From positions 1,801,122 through 1,821,581 of the forward strand of contig BFEA01000196.1 in assembly GCA_003427395.1 (NCBI GenBank): 20,460 bases of DNA, read 5' to 3'. A program made the translations under genes and the position numbers. Shown piece after piece: positions 1 to 8,611 of the stretch (positions are counted from its first letter, which is position 1; every line of letters starts with the position of its first letter). Source of the stretch: Chara braunii (lineage: Eukaryota; Streptophyta; Charophyceae; Charales; Characeae). The notes under the pieces were generated by a model. It saw only the letters and a list, made by a program, of their open reading frames with translations, did not search any database and was not told where the DNA came from.

Positions 1-100
1 AAGAAGAAGANGAAGACGAAGACGAAGATNAACCGGAGGACGACCCGAAGGAGGTGGAGGACGACGTAGAGGAGGAGGTGGAGGAGGAGGTAGCGGAGGC
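1..100. repeat. Purine-rich GAA/GAG/GAC low-complexity tract
   Basis: Almost pure GAA, GAC and GAGG triplets with two N bases. One plus-strand frame reads as an acidic Glu/Asp run of about 34 residues and then closes at a TAG near 141. It could be the end of an acidic protein segment entering from the left or simply a degenerate triplet repeat; the sequence does not decide. Confidence 0.7.
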
Positions 101-106
101 ACACAC

Positions 107-167
107 ACTTACCTGGAGATGGCGGTGCAGATGTAGGGGCTAGAGTGTCGTGTCCTCGCCAGCGCAT
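107..167 (-). other. Possible 5' coding exon with splice donor
   Basis: On the minus strand an ATG at 167-165 opens 18 codons and runs into CCAG|GTAAGT, a consensus-quality donor with the exon ending at 113. The frame upstream closes at a TAG within the GC-rich block. If real, the first intron would run off the left edge through the pyrimidine-rich strand of the GAA/GAG tract. A single good donor and a short open frame are weak evidence, so this is a candidate only. Confidence 0.15.
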
Positions 168-249
168 ACACTCGCTCGTCGTCGACTGGCCGGCTGGAAT
201 AGGGAAGCGAGGCCAGGGCTAGGGCGGCGGCGGACTCAGGTCGGCGGTA

Positions 250-284
250 CCCCCCCCCCCCGTTCAAATTTGAAATTCAAATTT
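250..284. repeat. C12 run followed by AAATTTGAA palindrome
   Basis: A run of twelve C (250-261) is followed by TTCAAATTTGAA (263-274, self-complementary) and by AAATTTGAA-A-TTCAAATTT (266-284, perfect 9-bp arms around one base). No flanking gene explains it. It sits at a sharp change from GC-rich to AT-rich sequence. Confidence 0.7.
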
Positions 285-498
285 AAATTTTGCTCGATCT
301 GGGCCGTCGATCGGATCGATCAGACGGTCAAGGTTGGGCCTTTACTTTTTCATTTTTCGTAGGCCCTCCTGGCCTCGGATTGTGGTGACTAAGTTCCAGC
401 ACGACCCCCCACCTACACCACCACAGTACCCTCCCCCCAGCAGGCCCTCAGACGACCGGCCCCTATTTTTCGCTCAGCCCGGACCTCCGTCGGACACC

Positions 499-519
499 GG
501 ACCACCGGTCCGGTGGTCC
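499..519. repeat. Perfect GC-rich palindrome
   Basis: GGACCACCGG-T-CCGGTGGTCC has perfect 10-bp arms around one base. It lies in a CGGAC-rich stretch where GTCGGAC recurs on both sides (about 489 and 521), so the palindrome is part of a wider partly symmetric block. Confidence 0.75.
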
Positions 520-590
520 TGTCGGACGACCCGGAAGTCCCGGGGTCGCCCGGACGTCCGATGAAACAACCTAGCTTTTTCGTACGGGGA

Positions 591-684
591 CGTACAAGAC
601 GTAAAGGTTCACGTACAAGACGTAAAGGTTCCCGTACAGGTTCTCGTACAGATCCCGTACAGGTTCTCGTACAGATCCCGTACA
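591..684. repeat. CGTACA minisatellite, 21-bp then 23-bp units
   Basis: CGTACA begins at 591, 612, 633, 645, 656, 668 and 679. The first two units are 21 bp (CGTACAAGACGTAAAGGTT plus two bases). The array then switches to a 23-bp unit made of two half-units, CGTACAGGTTCT and CGTACAGATCC. A Lys/Arg/Ser-rich reading frame runs across the array only because of the repeat. Confidence 0.85.
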
Positions 685-719
685 GATATTACCTGTAAGT
701 TTTGTACGAAAAGACCCCG

Positions 720-1275
720 TACGTGTATGTTATGCAACATAGTAGTGAACCAATCAACAAGTCAATTCAATGTAACCAATGCGCCAATAAAGAAACTCGA
801 TTTTGAGTGAATCAATGAAACAATCAACAAGCGGAATTTTGAGTGAACCACAGAGTCAATCAACGGGTTCCGTTTTGATGAATTAGTAAACCATACAGCA
901 GACTCGATTTAAAGTGTCATAGGGAGCATATATGTTGGCTCCATTTTTAATGTACATCGAACCACTGAGCGAATTCGATTTTGAATATGACAGCGAGTCA
1001 AACAACTGACTCTATTTTGAATGTACAACGACCCACTCTGCGAATTCGATTTTGAATATGACAGTGAGTCAATCAGTTAACTGTATTTTGAATGTACACC
1101 TCACTACTCAGCGAATTCGATTTGGAACAAAACAACAAGTCAATCAGCTGGCTCTATTTTGAATGTACCTCGAGAGTCACTAAACGAATTCGGTTTTAAA
1201 TATGTCGGCGATCCAATCAACTGGTTCTATTTTGAATGTGCATTGAGTCACCCAATGAATTCGATTTTGAATTAA
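720..1275. repeat. 71-73 bp minisatellite built on GAATTCGATTTTGAAT
   Basis: GAATTCGATTTTGAAT or close variants start at 971, 1042, 1113, 1186 and 1257, giving periods of 71, 71, 73 and 71 bp. Each unit also carries a second half-motif (GAGTCAATCA... then CTATTTTGAATGTAC), so the unit is internally two related halves. Units before 971 (one near 901, more back to about 720) are recognisable but diverged, with one irregular spacing. No open frame or RNA gene is visible inside. Confidence 0.85.
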
Positions 1276-1509
1276 TAAATGAATAAATTAGTTAAGAACG
1301 GTCATTTTTCTCTCACTTTCACTTTTACATTCGATCAACCCCTCTCTGTTCCTCACTTGCTCTTGCATTTTCTGTTTCTCACTCTTTATCTCTTACCCAA
1401 TTTGTCCTTCATATTTTCACTCAACGCGAGTCGACTCTCTTTGTTCCAAGTTTCTTGCAAACCATTTATCATACTTATAATTGATTGTACCTGGGTATGA
1501 AGAGAGTCA
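1276..1509. other. T/C-rich spacer without a gene
   Basis: Pyrimidine-rich sequence between the minisatellite and the coding relic. A 73-codon plus-strand open frame exists (1279-1500), but it is a Phe/Leu/Ser string dictated by TTT, CTC and TCT content. I see no feature here. Confidence 0.5.
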
Positions 1510-2514
1510 GACGTTTATGAGTATAAGAGAAAGATTGCAGACTTTTTATGCTTTCAGCGCAGTTTTGTCCACTAATGATTATGCTCTAGTTCTCATGAAG
1601 CCCCCTTGCGCACGTGCCTGAATAGAGATTCACTGTTGCACGTCCGCGCTGGGGGATGCCACCACTCAGGAACATCGTTTGCAAGTCGGTCTCACTAACT
1701 GCAGATGCCTGGTTCGTTGTTTTCATGTGGTTTGGGGACAACTCCTTCCCTCTTCACTCCGTAATCGTCATCTAGTATGCTTTCCCCATTTCTCCCTCAT
1801 TCACTCTCTCCAAAAGCCTCTAAGACTCCTCATAATTGGAAGCCCATGCTATCTCTGTGTGCTTGTCTCCATGAGCTGCAAAATACGGACTACTTGCTCA
1901 CACCAAAGTACATCAATGAGATCTCCCTAGCAGGGGAATTATGATATATTGTCCAACATCACCAGTAACGTATATATAGATAACCTCTCATTCCCAGACC
2001 TCAGATTGCTTGTTTATACCCTGTGGGAACGAGCGGCATTTGAGATACACCAGGTACGCCGACATCATAGACCAAAGTTCACTCAGTTGACAGGAGTTGG
2101 GTGATTCTACGAGCAGTAAACTCGTTTCCTCAATGGCAAGAAGTGACATGGCACATTGAGCTTGCATTCTGAGGGTTCTACCACTTATGCTTGCGAGCGC
2201 CCAAACCCCAATAGTGACGAAGAATATGTTGAGTACGCGAGGCACACAATTTTTTCATCAATGGTCAAACCACCCTCGCTCCTCTCTGCGAAAAGAGGCA
2301 TGCCCGCTATGATCGAGACGGAAGGGGCGCTGTGTACATTGGGCATGCCGTCCCTAATGCTTCCATGACTGTATTTTTCCTTTTGTTTCAAACTGGTCAG
2401 GCCTATATGAGGACAACGGTGCCGATCTTAGGCTCCAACGGATGGCCAGTACCAGCAAATTTGGGCCCACAAGTTCAGAACATCGACGATCTCGATGTCG
2501 TGGGACCCATGTAA
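1510..2514 (+). pseudogene. Frameshifted coding relic of unknown product
   Basis: I do not recognise this product. Successive plus-strand blocks read like ordinary protein and hand over from frame to frame at short overlaps: 1517-1618, 1626-1772, 1777-1941, 1931-2101, 2100-2240 (interrupted by TGA at 2157) and 2233-2514. Block 1931-2101 contains LVYTLWERAAFE; the last block contains RYDRDGRGAVYIGHAV and ends VQNIDDLDVVGPM before TAA at 2512-2514. Together they suggest one intronless reading frame of about 330 codons broken by four or five indels and a nonsense change. Two AATAAA hexamers follow at 2540 and 2557. The lack of introns fits a retrocopy, a transposon or viral gene, or an exon-rich host gene; nothing seen separates these. 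Minus-strand open frames over 1988-2391 are less protein-like. Confidence 0.4.
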
Positions 2515-2539
2515 ATCCAGTAGTACCAACTGCCTTTTG

Positions 2540-2562
2540 AATAAAAAGGATGCAACAATAAA
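2540..2562 (+). promoter_or_regulatory. Two AATAAA polyadenylation hexamers
   Basis: AATAAA occurs at 2540-2545 and 2557-2562, 25 to 45 bases after the stop that ends the plus-strand coding relic. The spacing suits a 3' end signal, but the surroundings are AT-rich, so chance is possible. Confidence 0.3.
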
Positions 2563-3826
2563 TACGACAGGGTCCCTTTAATCAATGGCACTTTCGAGTA
2601 TCCAGAACTCGGGTTGTCAATCCAAGTAACATTGATAAAAATCAGTCCGGACCCATAAAACGAGTTAGTGTAGTAAGAATCATTGTTACATAACTAACTG
2701 GGAATAATAACTTCAAAACAGTTACTGCCATCAAATACCCTTTTGGGAACATCATTCATAGTTAGATAAATGGTATTGCGGGATCAGCGGTCGTGATCAG
2801 TTAATCCGATCTGCAGGACCGTCGTCATAACGAGAAACCAGTACCTCTGAAATCAGGCAAAGTGTCATAATCAGATAAACATCATAAAATGAATGACCAC
2901 AAACTTATTGTTCGTGTCGTTTTTGCCGTAGTTATGGTTCAGTGCACCATATTCTGATGATTCAACTGTTATCTTTATAACTAGCTCATAGCACGAAGTA
3001 CCCACTCACAGGGAATCCTCTACCCAACGATACTCGATAACCCACGCCGATACAGGTACAAGGGGTCAGAATAATGGTAGAAAACTGGAAAAATCATGAT
3101 CAGGGCAGCGGAGATACTAAATAACAAAAATATTTTAAATGTCAATTTTTTTTTTTTTTTTACTCTCTTCTTATCATTTTAATTTTATTTTTTAATTTTA
3201 ATTTTATTATTAATTTAAATAAAATCAGAGGCCTCGTTTCCTCGTCAATTGGTCAACGTGGAAAATACAGATCAAAGGTTCGCATTGATTTTTTCGCCCC
3301 ACGGTGAGCTAATTCGAAAACAGACTCCAAACTAATGGAAAAAGCGGACATTAGGGTCGGTACAAGTGATTTTTCCCTTATCGAAGTTCCAGGATTATTT
3401 TTAGTAGATAATCGCGGAAAAATCCGGGCTCAAACAGGATACTCCAATTTCTCCCGACGTGTTCGTCAAAAATACCAATAAAAATCAGGTAGGCATTCGG
3501 TCGAAGGTTCCATTTCGTTCATTTCGCGTGGCCGACTGTTTTTTTGCTGCCCGATATTAGCCCGGACCTCTTCTCCACGCCCTCGTCCAGGCTTTTATAC
3601 ACCGCCCGAGGGAACACGTACAAGTCTCAAAGAGATGCTTCGTATATGGCATCCATGTCTAGGCCTGGTCATTCTATGTTTGAACTTTTGTTCAGAAATC
3701 ATGGGACTAAGAAGATGTCGTCTACTGATTTTGCGTCTCGGTCGTTTGGATAACGGACAAGGAGCGTTCTCGGGGCCCCTTCCCTGTCGTGATGAAAGCG
3801 ATTTTGACACGGTTTCCCTTTAGTAC
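2563..3826. other. AT-rich non-genic stretch, likely includes 3' LTR relic
   Basis: No convincing reading frame on either strand. Contents seen are a T16 run (3146-3161), an AT-only block to about 3220, and frames over 3544-3887 with no consistent protein character. Because the minus-strand retroelement ends at about 3827, its 3' LTR should lie here, but I could not match it to a second copy elsewhere in the window. Confidence 0.4.
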
Positions 3827-3849
3827 AGACCCTTCGCCTCCGCCTCCTA
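3827..3849 (-). other. Candidate polypurine tract and 3' LTR border
   Basis: On the minus strand the integrase stop is followed about 100 bases later by a purine-rich run (GAGGCGGAGGCGAAGGG) and then TGTAC, the form expected for a polypurine tract directly before an LTR starting with TG. The matching 5' LTR was not found, so this is inferred from position and composition only. Confidence 0.3.
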
Positions 3850-3947
3850 AGCACGAAGAGCCACTTCATTTTCTTCCCTAGTGTCAATCCTTTTAGTTTT
3901 TTGGTCTCGACTCTCTTTCTTTTTCTTGAGTTCTCTCCTACATCAAA

Positions 3948-4937
3948 CTATGTTGATGATGACTCATCCATTATCTTGGCCTTTCCCTTTTTTTTAGGGT
4001 CTGTTAGCGATGGTGTACGGTTTGAAGGTCTTAGTCGTCGAAACAACTTTGGCCTAGCTCCTGCCACTAACTCAGATATCATATAGGCCCCCTTGTCGCG
4101 CGCCTCTATTATGCGGTAAGGACCCATCCACCGATTGACCAACTCCCCTATAAAAGGACCATATAGAAGGACCATATTACCCACACATAACATGTACTAG
4201 CCCGGACCATAAAGTTATCCTCCTATATCGCATATTTAAAACATCCCGGCTAGTCACTATTCTTTTCTTTACACCATTTAGACAGCGACTCAATCAAGGA
4301 TTGATATCCTCTCTCAACAGGTGAATTAGTCCTTGGATGATAGGCAATGACTATTGAGACTTTGACACCTGATCACTTGAATACACTTTGAACCTCGTCA
4401 ACAAGGAATTATGCACCTCTGTCCATCACAATCCTGCCAGCACATCCATACCCAGACAGTTACTCCAAGACAGTTTTTCAACTCCTTGGCTGATTTGGTT
4501 CTGATGGGTCTTTCATCGACAAACCCAATAAAATCGTCTCTTATGTTCACTACATAGTTTAAATTCTCTACCCCATTCAGCATCTTTACTATGTCTATAT
4601 GAACCTTCTCTTCAGGTTTACTAGGATAGGATAGGACAAATGAAGGTGTTTTTTGTATATCACAAGAGTTCTCTTCTAACACTCCTCATAGGTTATGCAG
4701 TATCTCTCGAGTCCTTGTACCGACCTTTCCACCAATATAGTCGTAAGTTCCTTTTACTCCTCGATGTCTACCTACCACACCATCATGGAACTCTGCCACT
4801 GTTAACTGCTTCTCTTCAAGATTGCAGACATTACACAGGGGTATCCCCGATCTAATAGGTCTATAAAATAGATTTTCCGATCTAAGAGGAACTGAGTTGT
4901 CAGTCTCCTGATCTCCCGGCCTAAACTTTCCTCTCAT
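3948..4937 (-). pseudogene. Ty3/gypsy integrase, decayed
   Basis: Integrase inserts retroelement cDNA into the host genome. Seen on the minus strand: the zinc-binding HH pair in FHDGVVGRHRGVKGTY (His codons 4787-4785 and 4766-4764); a damaged CC part reading NSCDIQKTPSF, where the second Cys is absent; the first catalytic Asp in VHIDIV (4595-4593); the second in IVMDRGA (4423-4421); and the Glu in NSPVERGYQS (4315-4313). The last two are separated by exactly 35 codons, the D,D(35)E signature. The C-terminal block 4193-3948 has RWMGPYRIIEA, the GPY/F module, and ends in a Lys-rich tail with no chromodomain. At least three frame changes and several stops separate these blocks, so it cannot be functional. 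Confidence 0.9.
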
Positions 4938-5660
4938 GCTAGGTGTAAGTCAATCGTCCAATATTTCCCCTCATAGAGGTTAACTAAGAGTTGCTCAAAC
5001 TGTCTTGGCTTAGTCAGGGTTAGCGCACCTGTAGATATCGAATGTCTCTCGTGCAACGAAATGCGTGATAACCCATCAGTGACGACTACATTGAATTTCT
5101 TGATTCTTGAAATCCTCTCGACAGTATAATTGAAGAGTCGAATCCTAATTAGGTAGCGTGCGATGGTGGGATCAATTAGATTGAAATCCTTCTGCAGAAC
5201 AAAAACAACTACAATAGGATCTCCCCGAAGAATAAATGGCCTACCATAAATGTCGTGCCCAAAACTCTCTGAGCAGTGTAGAACAGCCAATATTTTTTTC
5301 TTAAACTGACTATAATTCCTTTCATCATGATTAAGAGTTTGACTTTCGAATCGCAGGGGTCTGTCATTCTCAGCAACATTTTTTTGCGAAGATGTCCTCC
5401 AACCGAGCACGGGCCAGCATCTGTAGACTCGATGAATGATCTCTTCTCCTTATCATCAAAATTATATCATACACCCAATATACGTTTTCCCTCTTTGAAC
5501 TTTTCCTTGAGGGTAAGCATGGTGCCCTCTTGCGGAGGTCCCCAATTAAATTATTCGATCTTACGTAGAAGAAATCTTAGTTGCTCCGCCTTTTCAGCGT
5601 AACGACAGATAAAGATTCGCCAGTATCCTATGACATCCAAGAAACTGACATACTTTGATG
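4934..5660 (-). pseudogene. RT connection and RNase H domain, decayed
   Basis: RNase H removes the RNA strand during reverse transcription. The RT-to-RNase H connection is visible as FLDVIGYWRIFI followed by a Lys/Glu-rich helix (about 5650-5450). The RNase H start is STDAGPCSVGG, with the first catalytic Asp at 5421-5419. A frameshift near the A-run at about 5380 moves the rest into another frame: NDRPLRFESQTLNHDERNYS, then QFKKKILAVLHC, where the family usually has Glu at one of the Lys positions. The terminal Asp is kept in VVTDGLSR. Further frames lead into the integrase zinc finger. A stop (TAA) falls in the connection just before FNWGPP. Confidence 0.85.
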
Positions 5661-6968
5661 GCGTTGTGCACAGGTGGCAACTTGCTTAATCGTCGACCAT
5701 GACTATCACAGATTTATCCTATAATATTTATCGAATAACCGTCCATCGGCTCTTTGTCCCGCTCACTGTTAAGTTGACATCATCTAATTGCTCTAGGATC
5801 CCGTAAATGTCAACTAAATGCTGCTCCACAAACCTCTTTACATCAAGGGTCACTTTTATTTCATTATTCTCCACTGGGCCTTTAATGGGGAAGTCATCCA
5901 GAAAAACTTCCAACTTATCTAGAATGAAATGCTTCAGGCTGCCACCATAGCTTTCTGGAATACTGCAACCCAATTGGTACATCCCATCCGGACTACCATC
6001 ATATGAACTAAACCATGTTGTGTATGCATTGTAGTATTAAGGCATCTATCATTCGGATCTAGTGGTATATCATAAAAGCCCGATGACAGAATGGATCGCT
6101 CTACTAAACACGACATCGACTAACATATTTGCGTAAGGAACAAATCCAACATCGTGGACCGTAACTGCGTTTACGTATCGTAAATCTTGAATCCACTCAA
6201 TCTTCACATTCGACTTTTGTAGGAAAAAACACCTGTTAGCATAGGCTTTATCTGAAGGTTCAACTACATGTGAAGTTATTTTTTCCGTCAGAATCGCTAT
6301 CACTTCCTCCTTTTTTTTTCCGAGCGTACTCCCGTTCTGCGTCATTCCAAGGAGCATGCAAGATTGTATAAATCCTTGTTGGTTTAAAATACCTTAGATC
6401 TATTCTTCGCTTTTCCACATTGCCGAACACTGTAGTTTTATCACAAGTTTGAAAAACCTTTAGTACACGTTCCTTTTCCCGATGAGTTAAGTTGTCATCT
6501 TCGATATCTATTCCAACCATTCGCCCGTCAGTCAGGCTATGTGGCTCTCTTTTCTTTGTTTGTTTTATCTCTTTGGTGATCTCTTCTTCCCATATTACTT
6601 CAAGCACAGATCGCTCACGACCGACTGCAGCAGGTTTAACTTTTTTCGCTGCTCGCTTGTGTTTCTTCGAACGCCCCCATAGCGGGCTGCGCCCTTAAAA
6701 AAAACACAGAGATTATGTCGCCAAACTCTTCATTAAAATCCTCAGGGTAGGTAGTTCCATGAACTGCTATACGATCTCCAAAATCCTCCACTTCCACTAT
6801 TCGACCTTCATATTCTTTAAGTCTAGTTTTGTCTCTCTTCTTGTTGAATCGTAACAAATCATCATAAAATAAAGTTGACTTATGAGGCTCAGACACAGTT
6901 ATGGTTGATAGAGTAGCCCTATCTCTCGGGTCACGTGACTCGGAGTTCGCAACCGGGATTTGTTTGAA
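5661..6968 (-). pseudogene. Ty3/gypsy reverse transcriptase, decayed
   Basis: Copies element RNA into DNA. An N-terminal extension (6968-6640) is followed by a Lys/Glu-rich linker (6607-6260) containing RIDLRYFKPTRIYT. RT motifs follow: ANRCFFLQKSNVKIEWIQDL (6240-6180), SGFYDIPLDPND (about 6080-6045), HGLVHMMVV, and the catalytic EVFLDDFPIKG with the Asp pair at 5898-5893. FLDD replaces the more common YxDD. Motif A is broken: reading SV then SGFYD implies loss of about 11 bases near 6085, which removes the catalytic Asp and shifts the frame. Other frame changes lie near 6260 and 5940. The upstream end meets the non-coding insertion at about 6969. Confidence 0.9.
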
Positions 6969-7250
6969 TACCTATACCTGACCTAACCACACCCTCTTTG
7001 AAAGCCAACCACCCACACCCACTGTATACCTGGCCTGCCGGACCTTTACCTATCTCCACCTGCTTAAAAAAAAAAAAAAGTATACCCAGACCTAACCTAC
7101 CCTACTTAAACTTCTTCAGCATGTAACTGCTCATACCTACCTATGAATAATTTTTTTCAAAACCACCCATGGCCACTTCAACCGAAACCGTTTGTTAACC
7201 ACCCATACCCTACCCTACCCAAGTTTCCTTTACTGGTACCCACCCGTAAT

Positions 7251-7430
7251 AACCCGTATTCGTCACCCACCTTCCCCTCATTTCCCCTAATTATCCATAA
7301 TTGCCCCTAATTGTCCCTAACTGCCCCTAACTGTCCCTAACCGCCCCTAACCTTTTTTTTTTTTTTTTAACCGCCCTAACCGCCCCTACTTGTTCTTAAC
7401 CAGCCCCAACTATCCCCAACCTCCTAGACG
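7251..7430. repeat. 10-bp CCCTAA-type minisatellite
   Basis: Ten-base units such as TTGCCCCTAA, TTGTCCCTAA, CTGCCCCTAA and CTGTCCCTAA follow each other exactly in register from 7271 to 7350. A T16 run (7353-7368) interrupts them, and the array resumes with CCGCCCTAAC-type units to about 7420. About 14 units are recognisable. The core resembles the plant telomere repeat CCCTAAA but with a 10-base period. Confidence 0.85.
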
Positions 7431-7491
7431 TCCGAAGATTGACCCGATAATTTATTATTATTATTAATATTATTATTTATTTTATTGTTTC

Positions 7492-7653
7492 CAAGATGTG
7501 GCAGCTGCTGCAGCTACTGCCGCAAAAGTTGTTACATCTGGTCACTCTAATGCTGTTATGGATGCATTTGGTGCAAAAGTAGCCTATGCAACCTTTATAG
7601 CATCTGCAAATGCAACAATCCTCGGTCTGTCGCACACACGTACACTCCACTAG
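7492..7653 (+). other. Ala-rich open frame after a splice-acceptor-like site
   Basis: After a 50-base AT-rich tract ending TTTCCAAG, an open frame encodes about 53 residues rich in Ala (DVAAAAATAAKVV, later AYATFIASANAT) and stops at TAG 7651-7653. Intron-like AT sequence, an AG boundary and a frame unlike the surrounding ACCC repeats suggest a captured host exon. No match is claimed, and the size is small enough for chance. Confidence 0.25.
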
Positions 7654-7665
7654 CGGTTAACGACC

Positions 7666-7683
7666 ACCTGAAACACTTCAGGT
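7666..7683. repeat. ACCTGAA-acac-TTCAGGT hairpin
   Basis: Perfect 7-bp arms (7666-7672 and 7677-7683) around a four-base loop. The CCTGAA word recurs in the larger hairpin 80 bases further on. Confidence 0.7.
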
Positions 7684-7728
7684 CATTTCATAAGTTTCGG
7701 GTTGTTTGGAGGATAACTTTTATGTTGG

Positions 7729-7754
7729 TTTTTTTTTTTTTTTTTTTTTTTTTT
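7729..7754. repeat. T26 homopolymer
   Basis: Uninterrupted run of 26 T inside the insertion. A T run on this strand is a poly(A) on the other, so it may mark the tail of a retroposed minus-strand transcript, although no target-site duplication was seen. Confidence 0.85.
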
Positions 7755-7766
7755 ACCTGTTTTTTC

Positions 7767-7824
7767 AGCCACTTCATACCATTTCAGGAATTTCAAATGG
7801 GGACCTGAAACCGCTGAAGTGGCT
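7767..7824. repeat. Two-stage stem-loop, AGCCACTTCA/TGAAGTGGCT
   Basis: Outer arms AGCCACTTCA (7767-7776) and TGAAGTGGCT (7815-7824) are perfectly complementary. Nested inside are TTTCAGG (7782-7788) and CCTGAAA (7804-7810), also perfect. The total is 17 paired positions in one hairpin. Confidence 0.75.
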
Positions 7825-7895
7825 ACCCAATACCAGTTTTTTTGGCTGCCCATACCCGTCTATTTTTTTTTCTGGCTGCCCATACCCGTTTTATT
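7820..7895. repeat. TGGCTGCCCATACCCGT short tandem copies
   Basis: TGGCTGCCCATACCCGT occurs at 7843 and 7873, each followed by a T-rich run. A variant (TGGCTACCCAATACC) at 7820 begins inside the hairpin's right arm. Confidence 0.7.
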
Positions 7896-8105
7896 TTCTT
7901 TTTTAACCCCTACTCCTACCGGCCCCTACCCCCTCATGATCTCCGAAAATGGCAACTGTACCTGCCCTAACAACCACCACCTTTTGTTTGTGCTTGCCCA
8001 TACCCAACTTGAACTCCCCCTTTGGAAGGGGTACCCATACCTGCCCGTAACCTGGCCGTTACAGTTGGGTACAACCGGGTACGGGCAACAAGTACCCATT
8101 TGGGC

Positions 8106-8611
8106 TCTCTGACGCGACTCTACTGTCTGCAGCGAGTACTATTCAGACATGTGATGGAAAGCATTTGACTTTTATCTAGTGATTGCATGTACATGGCTCA
8201 CCCACGTGTGCCCCTGGAGTAAGTCTGAACTGCCTTGACCGCAAAGCGGGGCATAGTCCTCTTGACTCCCTCGACCTCTATAGCAGCCTTATGACAGACT
8301 CCCAAAACTTCTTTCCTTCTCGCATTTGTTGTCTCTATCTCAAATCGGAAGAACTCGTGTAAGTCCTATCGGAGTCATTCTACGAGTTTCTCATCTATGA
8401 TGATAGCTTTATACTCATTATCAATCACTGCCTGAAACATAATTTCATGATTCATAATAGTTTCTACATTCTCACTTCCCAACACATAGAACTTGTCTAG
8501 GGATATCCCTTTTCTCCCATCTTGATAGACCGTCGCTGCGTGAAAAGCTTTAGCACTCGACACTCCAACAGGGGTGGATTCCGACTTATATTTAATGACA
8601 CTTCGTCTCAT
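8106..8611 (-). pseudogene. Retroelement aspartic protease, decayed
   Basis: The protease would process the Gag-Pol polyprotein. Block 8611-8375 leads into FQAVIDNEYKAIIIDEKLVE, which aligns in position and pattern with the D-T/S-G active-site segment. The Asp is at 8422-8420, but the expected Gly is Glu, a single G-to-A change. The next block (about 8355-8230) reads CHKAAIEVEGVKRTMPRFAV. The C-terminal part, SSDLLQGHTWVSHVHAIT (about 8232-8174), resembles the conserved LLG-R-W segment that closes retropepsins, with Leu/Gly/Arg replaced. These pieces lie in different frames with stops between. The insertion begins immediately after, at about 8105. Confidence 0.7.

Larger units (their letters stand above)
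6969..8105. mobile_element. Non-coding ACCC-rich insertion inside pol
   Basis: Coding character on the minus strand stops at about 6968 and resumes at about 8105, between protease and RT, where Ty3/gypsy elements are normally continuous. The roughly 1.1 kb between them differs in composition: TACCC and ACCCGTA words at both ends, a 10-bp CCCTAA-like minisatellite, two long T runs, an AT-only block, CCTGAA hairpins and a short Ala-rich frame. I found no terminal inverted repeats, LTRs, target-site duplication or transposase, so the class is unknown. Edges are accurate to perhaps 20 bases. Confidence 0.55.

Noticed and set aside
571-698. Lys/Arg/Ser-rich frame over the CGTACA repeat
   Set aside because: It exists because of the repeat unit and has no extension on either side.
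2185-2391. Minus-strand frame opposite the coding relic
   Set aside because: The plus-strand blocks join into a longer, more protein-like series with a 3' end signal.
7251-7430. CRISPR-like array or a true interstitial telomere block
   Set aside because: No spacers between units, a 10-base period, and the core does not match a single canonical telomere repeat.
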